Assembly (NCBI GenBank): GCA_958510875.1 | Contig: OY294070.1 | Location: forward strand, 42,360,306 to 42,424,305 | Source of the DNA: Endomychus coccineus | Taxonomy: Eukaryota > Arthropoda > Insecta > Coleoptera > Endomychidae | Direction: 5' to 3' | DNA length: 64,000 nt | Shown here: piece by piece, positions 1-6,412 of the stretch | Layout of the letters: each line of letters begins with the position of its first letter | How positions within the stretch are numbered: position 1 is the first letter of the stretch | Notes under the pieces: model-generated | Told to the model about the DNA's origin: nothing | Database searches by the model: none | What the model saw: only the letters and a program-made list of their open reading frames with translations | Translations under genes and position numbers: made by a program

Positions 1-475
1 TCGACTCGAAACGTATGTTGGTGACTTTTATTATGTTGACAGATAAATCAGACACGTGCACCACACCCTTCTTCAATACCCCCCGCGAAAATCCTAATAT
101 TTTAGCAAGACTATCGTTTTTTTCAAACGAAATATCGTGATTTTTATGGAATATTTCACACTTTAACGTATTGTTATTCGGTTTCAGCGAGAATATATCT
201 TCTTTAACCTTCAATTATTTCCTGATAAATTCTTCGATATCGCTTATCTCATAGTTTCCAGCCGGAATTGTTATCGCTTCAAGAGTCTTCGCTTTTGTTT
301 TATCTCCTTCTACGTAATAGTAGAATTTCTCGTTCTCTATATTGGGTATGGAATTGTATGAATTGAATCCCAACAATGCTAAATAATATTTTTTGTCTGG
401 CCTCAGCACAATCGAATTCTGCGGTGTAAACGAGAATATATGGTTGGTGCTTGTTAACGTGAACAACTGAGACAT
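1..475 (-). pseudogene. Virion-like Polinton protein, partial, with internal stop
   Basis: The ATG at 475 opens an 86-codon frame that ends at a TAA (215-217). The same frame is then open for another 71 codons to the window edge, so the TAA looks like a nonsense mutation in a longer gene rather than a true end. The visible N-terminal part is beta-rich in character (alternating hydrophobic residues, an FYYYV segment, and IPAGNYEISDIEEFI-like sequence) and resembles conserved structural proteins that sit beside protease and PLA2 genes in arthropod Polintons. A penton-like or other capsid role is likely but I cannot assign it firmly. It is the last visible gene of the minus-strand virion block, 29 bp after the 154-aa gene. 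Confidence 0.6.
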
Positions 476-504
476 GATACTGATAAAAATTTATTGAAAC
501 ATCT

Positions 505-969
505 CTATTTATATTTTAACATTAATAGATGGAATAAGTATGATCTCATAAAGTATGGATCGTCTTTGCAAACTTCTTCTATCAACACTTGCTTCTCGTG
601 ATGAGTTATTTCCTCGTTCTCCATGATGTGAGAAATCTGCTCAGATAAACATTGCGAACATAGTTTGCGTGGGGGTTGTGGACCATCGCAATCTTCATCG
701 ACATGTTCCTTACACTGCATATGACGGTAAAGGTAATCAAACATATGTTCCGGAACCTCATTCTGATTGAGAAACACCACATCCAAATGTTTCAGGATGT
801 ATTCCATCGGTAGAAACGTTAAATTCTTACGTGTAAGTTCGCTAGTAGGTTTATTGATAGCCTCGATCAAATTTCCATAAATAAAATCGATGATTCTCCT
901 CAAACTACTCCCACTACTACTACTCTCATTTTCACATATGTATTGTATTACTGCAGAAGTGAAATCCAT
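505..969 (-). CDS. Polinton hypothetical protein, 154 aa
   Basis: A complete 154-aa frame with an ATG at 969, placed 15 bp after the protease stop and 29 bp before the next gene, so it belongs to the minus-strand virion block. I do not recognise the family. The sequence has a serine-rich stretch near residues 15-22, then helical segments, and a central Cys/His group (C86, H89 and C94 region, then a CSQC pair near residue 104) that could bind a metal. The C-terminus is helical and basic. The tight spacing suggests co-expression with the protease and PLA2 protein and a role in particle assembly; that is inference from position only. Confidence 0.6.
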   Translation of the reverse strand: MDFTSAVIQYICENESSSSGSSLRRIIDFIYGNLIEAINKPTSELTRKNLTFLPMEYILKHLDVVFLNQNEVPEHMFDYLYRHMQCKEHVDEDCDGPQPPRKLCSQCLSEQISHIMENEEITHHEKQVLIEEVCKDDPYFMRSYLFHLLMLKYK

Positions 970-984
970 GGTGGTGTGTGGTTG

Positions 985-1338
985 TTAGTCTTCGAATAGT
1001 CGAGTGTGACTGAGAAATTTCAAACACAGCTGTCCACATATCACTTGATTATAGTTCTGATAGGTGTCGTTATTGTAGAAAATCCTAACGTTCTCGCCCA
1101 AATATCGAACGAGTTCCTTTGGTGGCTTCAAATTTCCAAAAGAATCAAAATATTCTACATCGTTATCGATTTTTCTAAACGCTACCCAATGCGTTCCATT
1201 GTTTTTAGTCAAGTCCAAATTTAGAATGATACATTCACGACGTCTAGGTTTGTGCGGTAGCGTATCTCGCATAAAGACACCTCGAAAATTTGGGATTTTC
1301 AGAATTCTAGCGAAACGTATCAAATCTCGATCGTACAT
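985..1338 (-). CDS. Adenain-like cysteine protease
   Basis: A 117-aa protein of the adenovirus/Polinton maturation protease family, which cleaves capsid precursors during virion assembly. The catalytic elements are visible: H50 in GTHWVAF, D65 in YFDSFG, C101 in ICGQLC, and Q94 seven residues before the cysteine at the expected oxyanion position. FRGVFMRDTLP near the N-terminus is a family signature. The ATG at 1338 is used as the start, but the frame is open upstream to 1407, through the end of the PLA2 gene, and lies in its -1 frame. A PLA2-protease fusion made by ribosomal frameshifting is therefore possible. No break is seen. Confidence 0.88.
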   Translation of the reverse strand: MYDRDLIRFARILKIPNFRGVFMRDTLPHKPRRRECIILNLDLTKNNGTHWVAFRKIDNDVEYFDSFGNLKPPKELVRYLGENVRIFYNNDTYQNYNQVICGQLCLKFLSHTRLFED

Positions 1339-1358
1339 TGGCCTATCATCGGGTAGCT

Positions 1359-2135
1359 TTATTGGAAGTTTTTTTGTTGCTTCTTCAAAAACAATCCATA
1401 TCCTCCTTTAGCGTTGCGTTTCAAGTATAAACCTTTTCCCAGCGATTCCATAGCTTTGTTGTGACGTTGATCTTCTTCAAACTTTTTTTGGGCATTTTTA
1501 GCGTTAACCATCGTATTTGCGATAGCACTTGCACCTCCTGCAACCGATCCTAAGGCTCCTAGAGCTCCTAAGATGGGTAGTAATAGTGGGAGGAATCCTC
1601 CAGATTTTGGTAGTGGTATTACTCTTGGTACTGTGATACGCTTTTTACCTCCAGCTCGTTTAATCGCGATCCGTGCGGCTTTCAACGCGTTCATAGCGGA
1701 TTTTCTCAATGAAGAAGATGGCTCCATTGACTTTGCGATGCTTCCAACGATATCTTTCCGGAAACAACATCGTCGTTGTCGCCTCCGTTTCTTGATACCC
1801 ATACCCAGTTTTCGTTTAACCTTCATCCCACCGGTAACCAATAAACTAGAGAGTCTTTCACCTGCGCTAGCGTCTCTTGATTTAACTCGTTTCCAAGCAG
1901 CGTCCTCTAATATTTTATCGGCCTTATGACGTTCCTCCAGAGATTTGTTTTGTGAGTAAGCTATATCGTGTTCGCGACAAGCGGAATCTAGAGGATTGAT
2001 ACCTTTATCACCGCGTGCAAGACGCTTTTCCAATTTAGTTCCAGGACCACAGAATTGATATGAAGGAATGTGTAATTCAAACGGGAGCTTGTTTATGAGT
2101 GTATTCAATAAACCTTCACCTTGATGAATCAACAT
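1359..2135 (-). CDS. PLA2-domain minor capsid-like protein
   Basis: A 258-aa protein with an N-terminal phospholipase A2 domain of the parvovirus VP1 / Polinton type: calcium-binding loop YQFCGPGT at residues 26-33 and the catalytic pair H56-D57 in CREHDIAY. In this family the domain is thought to breach membranes during entry. A basic stretch (about residues 105-122, with KKRRRQRR) could be a nuclear or DNA-binding signal. A Gly/Ala/Leu-rich hydrophobic segment (about 179-209) resembles membrane-active minor capsid proteins. The ATG at 2135 is chosen because the longer frame begins with TTG at 2222 and would overlap the divergent ATPase gene. The 3' end holds an in-phase A AAA AAC heptamer, four codons before the stop. 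Confidence 0.85.
   Translation of the reverse strand: MLIHQGEGLLNTLINKLPFELHIPSYQFCGPGTKLEKRLARGDKGINPLDSACREHDIAYSQNKSLEERHKADKILEDAAWKRVKSRDASAGERLSSLLVTGGMKVKRKLGMGIKKRRRQRRCCFRKDIVGSIAKSMEPSSSLRKSAMNALKAARIAIKRAGGKKRITVPRVIPLPKSGGFLPLLLPILGALGALGSVAGGASAIANTMVNAKNAQKKFEEDQRHNKAMESLGKGLYLKRNAKGGYGLFLKKQQKNFQ
1368..1374 (-). promoter_or_regulatory. Candidate -1 ribosomal frameshift site (A AAA AAC)
   Basis: On the minus strand the last PLA2 codons read CAA AAA AAC TTC CAA TAA. The heptamer A AAA AAC is in the canonical X XXY YYZ phase. A -1 slip after AAC continues at CTT (1368-1366) and runs without a stop into the protease frame, reaching its ATG at 1338. No strong downstream stem-loop was apparent by eye, so function is unproven. 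Confidence 0.5.
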
Positions 2136-2192
2136 TGTTAATGAGCATACGCTCTGATGATTTTTCCTTTTATACGTTATCATTAAGTAGAA
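2136..2192. promoter_or_regulatory. Divergent promoter region with TATA box
   Basis: This 57-bp gap separates the divergent PLA2 gene (start 2135, minus) and ATPase gene (start 2193, plus). On the minus strand TATAAAAG lies at 2174-2167, about 32 nt before the PLA2 ATG, which fits a eukaryotic core promoter with a very short leader. No comparable box was seen for the plus-strand gene. Confidence 0.45.
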
Positions 2193-2891
2193 ATGGTTCA
2201 CACAATGAAGACCGTTCAACAAGAACAGACACTCCCAATCGAGAATTTGGATTTAAAAGTTGGAACTAATCGCATTGGTAAACATGGTAAACTGTTACCA
2301 AACTCTTTTCGTGCTTTAATTTGTGGTCCGAGCGGATGCGGAAAAACAAACGTTATGTTATCGTTGTTATTCAATCCAAATGGTGTCAAGTTTGAAAACG
2401 TTTACGTATACTCGAAGTCATTATATCAAGATAAGTACATACTGTTGCAGGAGATTTTGGAACGAGTAAAAGGAGTTGGTTATTCCCCATATAAAGAAAA
2501 TGAAGAAATTATAAGTCCGAACGATGCAAAACCAAATTCTATCTTCATTTTTGATGACATATCCTGTGAGACACAACAGAAAATTCGAGAATATTATTCG
2601 ATGTGTAGACATAGAAACATTGACGCATCATATCTATGTCAGACATACTCCAAAATTCCTAAACAACTGATTCGCGATAATTCTAACCTGATCGTGTTAT
2701 TTAAACAGGATGAAATAAATCTAAAACATGTGTTTGATGAGCACGTATCCCCAGACGTTACTTTCGATCGATTCAAAAAGATGTGTTCTATGTGTTGGAT
2801 GGAGAAATTTGGAACATTGATAATTGCTAAAGATTTCGATTTGAACAATGGAAGATACCGCAAAGGTTTCGATGTATATATTAAAGTGTGA
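2193..2891 (+). CDS. FtsK/HerA-type DNA packaging ATPase
   Basis: A 232-aa P-loop ATPase of the A32-like packaging family that drives genome packaging into the capsid in Polintons and relatives. Walker A is GPSGCGKT at residues 45-52; Walker B is IFIFDD at about 117-122, followed by a polar motif segment (DDISCETQQ). Length and layout match the family. The start at 2193 follows the divergent spacer; a second ATG at 2205 is possible. It heads a plus-strand block with the DUF8207-like, fibre-like, integrase and 230-aa genes. The next gene starts 25 bp after the stop if the internal ATG at 2917 is used. Confidence 0.9.
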   Translation: MVHTMKTVQQEQTLPIENLDLKVGTNRIGKHGKLLPNSFRALICGPSGCGKTNVMLSLLFNPNGVKFENVYVYSKSLYQDKYILLQEILERVKGVGYSPYKENEEIISPNDAKPNSIFIFDDISCETQQKIREYYSMCRHRNIDASYLCQTYSKIPKQLIRDNSNLIVLFKQDEINLKHVFDEHVSPDVTFDRFKKMCSMCWMEKFGTLIIAKDFDLNNGRYRKGFDVYIKV

Positions 2892-2898
2892 ACGTGAA

Positions 2899-2906
2899 AT
2901 CTTCAG
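2899..2906 (+). promoter_or_regulatory. ATCTTCAG motif before a start codon
   Basis: ATCTTCAG lies 10 nt before the ATG at 2917, preceded by GTGTG. The same octamer after a GTGTGTG run precedes the ATG at 5464. It could be a shared initiator-type promoter element; two examples are weak support. Confidence 0.2.
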
Positions 2907-2916
2907 CAAATACACA

Positions 2917-3807
2917 ATGGACGCTGAACGGTTAGCACGTAAGCGAAAAATCGCTCAATTGGCACGATCTATACGCAAGAAATATCTCACATTGAAACTG
3001 GGTAAAACGGAAGAGGACGAGTCGATCAATAAATTATTTAAACCCATATCGGAACCACTTCGGGAAATAATCAAATCCAATAATACACCATTGATTAAAC
3101 GTGAAATCAAGCAAGAAAAGGATGATGCGGATGAAGAGGAGGAGGAGGAGGAGGAAGAGGAGGAAGATGAAAGAGAAACGGTATTGGATGTAAGCGATGC
3201 AAGTATGAAAACTGTTATTGAAGAGTCTGACAGCGATGATGATGAGTATGACGTATTAGAATCTTACCCAGAGTTAATTCAAAAATATATCGGTGATTAT
3301 TGGTCGGGGAGTAGAAAAGTCGATAAAGTTTATGGCCCAGTTTACGATGCTAGTTCGTTGTCATGGTTGCTAGGAGGTAAATTAATCGATTTCAAAAATA
3401 GAGATACTATCGTGACACAAGGAAGAAAATTCAAAAGTACCGTCGGTCTGTGTGAACTTATATTCTATGACAAACCTAGAAATTTCACCAAGAAAGATAA
3501 GATGAATTACAGGATGATTCTGAACTTGACAAATCCCCACAGAAATAGTGCTGGAAACTTGAAAGGTACTCGAAGATACAAGTACATTAAAATAATTCGA
3601 CCTCTAATTCATGAGGAAGCTCTCGGTAGCGGTATGCAATTGACATATAACAACGAACCAGTGGAGTACGTGTACTGGGACGATCCAAACGAACTTGTGG
3701 AACGACTGAGTCTTTTGATGGCATCTCAACAAGCTGGGAATACATCTCACGACAATGAGATAGTCGCTATAATAAATGAGCTACGAGAAGCCGATATCAT
3801 ATATTAG
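2917..3807 (+). CDS. DUF8207-like Polinton protein
   Basis: A 296-aa protein from the ATG at 2917, chosen over the ATG at 2848 because the latter overlaps the ATPase gene. The N-terminus is basic and helical (ERLARKRKIAQLARSIRKK), followed by a strongly acidic Glu run near residues 70-85. The C-terminal half (YGPVYDASSLSWLLGGKLIDF, then LCELIFY, then ILNLTNPHRNSAGNLKGTRRYKY) matches what I recall as the DUF8207 domain common to Polinton-borne proteins. Function is unknown; its position between the packaging ATPase and the fibre-like gene suggests a virion or assembly role. Intact. Confidence 0.7.
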   Translation: MDAERLARKRKIAQLARSIRKKYLTLKLGKTEEDESINKLFKPISEPLREIIKSNNTPLIKREIKQEKDDADEEEEEEEEEEEDERETVLDVSDASMKTVIEESDSDDDEYDVLESYPELIQKYIGDYWSGSRKVDKVYGPVYDASSLSWLLGGKLIDFKNRDTIVTQGRKFKSTVGLCELIFYDKPRNFTKKDKMNYRMILNLTNPHRNSAGNLKGTRRYKYIKIIRPLIHEEALGSGMQLTYNNEPVEYVYWDDPNELVERLSLLMASQQAGNTSHDNEIVAIINELREADIIY

Positions 3808-3841
3808 TGTGTGTTCATTACTGTTTCATATCATTTACACG

Positions 3842-4510
3842 ATGAGTCTTGATAAGTTTGGACGAAGATCTGTGATTGGTGGTTCAACCAGCATCAACGC
3901 TCTTCGACAATCGATGTTTTCACACGTTCTAGCTCGTACACCAGATGGCGATGTAGATATCGAGAACGTGAAAATTTGTAATGTGAAAAGGCCCACATTC
4001 AAGAACGATGTTGCAAGCAAGATTTATGTCGATGATGTGAGTGCGAAGATTGGGGAGAACTTGGAGCGCATCTTCAACGATGACTTTTCACATAAGATTC
4101 AGAAATTAATTGGAGAGATGAGTAGTTTCTCCATCAACATACAATCGCACAAAAATCAAAGTGATGCTAGCTTCACGAGTTTACATAAAGAATTGGATGA
4201 ATACAAGAAGAAAACTGATAAGGATCTCAAAACCGTTGTAGCTAATACCGCTTATGTACTCGATATCTTCAAGAAATTCACTGATAATTTCGAAACATAT
4301 CATAAGAGTCAACGCGTTATTTTGCGTGATCATAATGATAAATTGAACAAGATCACTATAGATTATAACATAATGGATGTACATCAGGAGAATATTGTGA
4401 GTAGGCTGCTGGCGTTGGAACAACGTATGACGACACCCTCGAAGAAAAGACCAAATGATGCTACCACCCCATCAACCAACCCGAAACGTATAACTCCAAC
4501 TAGACAATAA
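3842..4510 (+). CDS. Coiled-coil fibre-like Polinton protein
   Basis: A 222-aa protein from the ATG at 3842 (MSLDKFGRRS...). An upstream ATG at 3776 would overlap the previous gene and add a hydrophobic leader with no homologous look. The short N-terminal peptide with KFGR is a recurrent feature of small Polinton proteins. It is followed by a segment resembling the tail-to-shaft linker of trimeric fibres (TPDGDVDIENVKICNV...KIYVDDVSAKI). The middle is predicted coiled coil (about residues 60-190, rich in K, D and spaced L/I). The C-terminus is basic and Thr/Pro-rich. A receptor-binding or spike role is inference. Confidence 0.55.
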   Translation: MSLDKFGRRSVIGGSTSINALRQSMFSHVLARTPDGDVDIENVKICNVKRPTFKNDVASKIYVDDVSAKIGENLERIFNDDFSHKIQKLIGEMSSFSINIQSHKNQSDASFTSLHKELDEYKKKTDKDLKTVVANTAYVLDIFKKFTDNFETYHKSQRVILRDHNDKLNKITIDYNIMDVHQENIVSRLLALEQRMTTPSKKRPNDATTPSTNPKRITPTRQ

Positions 4511-4520
4511 TTGAAAAACG

Positions 4521-5432
4521 ATGCAACAAGTTGTCGATGAGATTCATAAGCCAGCCCGAAAAAATTTCAAACGTCGTCGTACAATTTTGAAGGGACTGGA
4601 TGACTTGTGGCAGATGGATCTAGCCGAAATGGGTAATTATGCTCGTGAAAATCGAGGATTCAAGTATATTTTGGTGATGATCGATTGCTTCTCGAAATTC
4701 GTGTGGACTCGTCCATTGAAAACGAAATCAGCCGACGAGGTTCGGAAAGCAGTTAATTCTATATTGACTGAAGGAGGAGGACGTAAACCTTGGAATCTGC
4801 AAAGCGACCAAGGTAAAGAATTCTTTAATAAGCATTTTGACGAGCTGATGAAAAAACACAAAATCAACCATTATAATACGTATAGTGTGAAGAAAGCCGC
4901 CATTGCTGAACGTGTTATTCGAACCTTGAAAGAAGCGCTCTACAAACAATTTAGTTTGAAAGGAAAATATAGATGGATTGATATACTTCAAGAAATCACT
5001 GAAAAATATAATAAACGTAAACATAGAACTATAAATATGGCTCCATTCAAGGTGACAAAACAAAATGAGAGCATGATATTGAAGCGATCCTACTCACACC
5101 TCAAGTTGGCTTTACCACATAAATTCAACGTGGGCGATGTGGTACGTATAAGCAAAGCCAAACATATTTTCGAAAAATCATATACGCCTAATTGGTCGGC
5201 GGAGCTCTTCAAAATTATAAAAGTTAAAATCTCTAACCCAGTCACGTATCTACTCGAGGATATGAAGAACTCCCCAATCAGCGGTTGTTTCTACGAGGAA
5301 GAATTGCAGAAGACCAAACAACCTGATGTCTTTTTGATTGAGAAAGTGCTTCGGAAAAAAGATGATAAAATGTACGTCAAATGGTTGGGAATAAAGGAGA
5401 AAAGTTGGATTGCTAGAAGTGATATTATATGA
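4521..5432 (+). CDS. Retroviral-type DDE integrase with chromodomain
   Basis: A 303-aa integrase of the Polinton/retrovirus rve family, which joins element ends to host DNA. Catalytic acids are D33 (WQMDLAEM), D96 (LQSDQGKEFF) and E130 (AIAERVIRTLKE). A C-terminal chromodomain-like segment (about residues 272-303, VLRKKDDKMYVKWLG then W) may direct insertion to chromatin marks. The frame is intact, begins 10 bp after the preceding stop and ends 31 bp before the next ATG. Confidence 0.93.
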   Translation: MQQVVDEIHKPARKNFKRRRTILKGLDDLWQMDLAEMGNYARENRGFKYILVMIDCFSKFVWTRPLKTKSADEVRKAVNSILTEGGGRKPWNLQSDQGKEFFNKHFDELMKKHKINHYNTYSVKKAAIAERVIRTLKEALYKQFSLKGKYRWIDILQEITEKYNKRKHRTINMAPFKVTKQNESMILKRSYSHLKLALPHKFNVGDVVRISKAKHIFEKSYTPNWSAELFKIIKVKISNPVTYLLEDMKNSPISGCFYEEELQKTKQPDVFLIEKVLRKKDDKMYVKWLGIKEKSWIARSDII

Positions 5433-5450
5433 TCTGCGCGTGCGTGTGTG

Positions 5451-5458
5451 ATCTTCAG
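5451..5458 (+). promoter_or_regulatory. ATCTTCAG motif before a start codon
   Basis: Second copy of the octamer, immediately after a GTGTGTG run and 5 nt before the ATG at 5464. See the copy at 2899. Confidence 0.2.
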
Positions 5459-5463
5459 GCTGT

Positions 5464-6156
5464 ATGTCCAACAATCAGTTCAGTTGTAGTAAAATGTCGT
5501 ACCAAGATAGTGGTGGTACATCCGAAGATAGTTCCGAGTTAGATCGAATGTTTGAAATGTTAATTCGTGATGAAAAATTTCTATTGTTGAATACAACATA
5601 CCCATTGGAGGGGGGTTATGAAATAAAGTGTGGATTGAGTCCTATGCGAATATTCGCACCAACAATATCACTTATCCATTCTTCGCAAAATTGTAAACTC
5701 ACCTTTGGACTGCTGGAATGGTATGACTTCATCGAAGTTCTTCGAACTAAAATCAGCGATTTCTTCTCAAGTTTACAAACAGATTTCGATCCTGCCCCCA
5801 TAGCATCCGATGAATATTGCCAAATAGTTCAACTTGTGTGGGACAATAATGAAAAAGAACTTCATGTTACGAAGCATGGTATTCATTTTTGGTTGTGTGA
5901 GGAAGATGTTCGAGAAATTATTAATATCAACGATGGAGTGTTATCACATCGAGTGTCTTTTCTCGAACAATTTGATTTCTCTTCATACTATCACAATGTT
6001 ATTGATGTGATAAAAAGCATGAGGAATCATGCCAGTGCATTAGAACTCTTATATTGTTTTATTAATATTTCATCGCCAAAATGTTTATTGACCAATACAC
6101 TTAAAGAAATGTTATTTTACTATAAAAATAAGGTTTTGCATGATTTAGAACAATAA
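5464..6156 (+). CDS. Polinton hypothetical protein, 230 aa
   Basis: A complete 230-aa frame, last gene of the plus-strand block; an in-frame ATG at 5494 is an alternative start. I do not recognise a named family. The N-terminus is polar and Ser-rich. Residues about 45-90 contain a beta-rich segment followed by LLEWYDFIEVLRTKISDFF, which faintly recalls PC4-like single-strand DNA-binding proteins described in related elements; that is a weak impression. The C-terminal half is helical with several Cys. The stop codon overlaps an AATAAA (6152-6157) that could serve as its polyadenylation signal. Confidence 0.6.
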   Translation: MSNNQFSCSKMSYQDSGGTSEDSSELDRMFEMLIRDEKFLLLNTTYPLEGGYEIKCGLSPMRIFAPTISLIHSSQNCKLTFGLLEWYDFIEVLRTKISDFFSSLQTDFDPAPIASDEYCQIVQLVWDNNEKELHVTKHGIHFWLCEEDVREIININDGVLSHRVSFLEQFDFSSYYHNVIDVIKSMRNHASALELLYCFINISSPKCLLTNTLKEMLFYYKNKVLHDLEQ

Positions 6157-6412
6157 AATATGATCAACAGTTTTTGTTTCTTTATTAAAAAACACACATC
6201 ATAGAAAGTTTTTATTAAAACAAGTATGTAACATATGAATACAATTACAATTAGCATATCAATACAAATATTAAAATTAACACATACATCATAGAAAGAT
6301 TTTTTATTAAGACAAATGAATACAAATATTAAAATTAACACATACATCAGAGAAAGATTTTTTATTAAAATATATGAATACAAATAACAAAATTAACATA
6401 TCGAAACAAACA
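6157..6412. repeat. AT-rich direct repeats between convergent genes
   Basis: About three imperfect units (one start near 6195, the next two at 6281 and 6339, a 58-bp step) built on CATACATCATAGAAAG, a TTTTTATTAA run and GAATACAAATATTAAAATTAAC. Each unit carries AATAAA on the minus strand. They lie between the 3' ends of the 230-aa gene and the polymerase gene and may end transcription from both sides. Confidence 0.7.

Noticed and set aside
1573..1929. 118-codon plus-strand frame
   Set aside because: It is the antisense of the PLA2 gene, with no similarity of its own.
2136..2222. N-terminal extension of the PLA2 protein to 2222
   Set aside because: It begins with TTG and overlaps the divergent ATPase gene; the ATG at 2135 fits the family and the TATA box.
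2848..2916. Upstream ATG for the DUF8207-like protein
   Set aside because: It lies inside the ATPase gene and adds residues without family character; the ATG at 2917 is better.
3776..3841. Upstream ATG for the fibre-like protein
   Set aside because: Overlaps the previous gene; MSLDKFGR at 3842 is the expected N-terminus.
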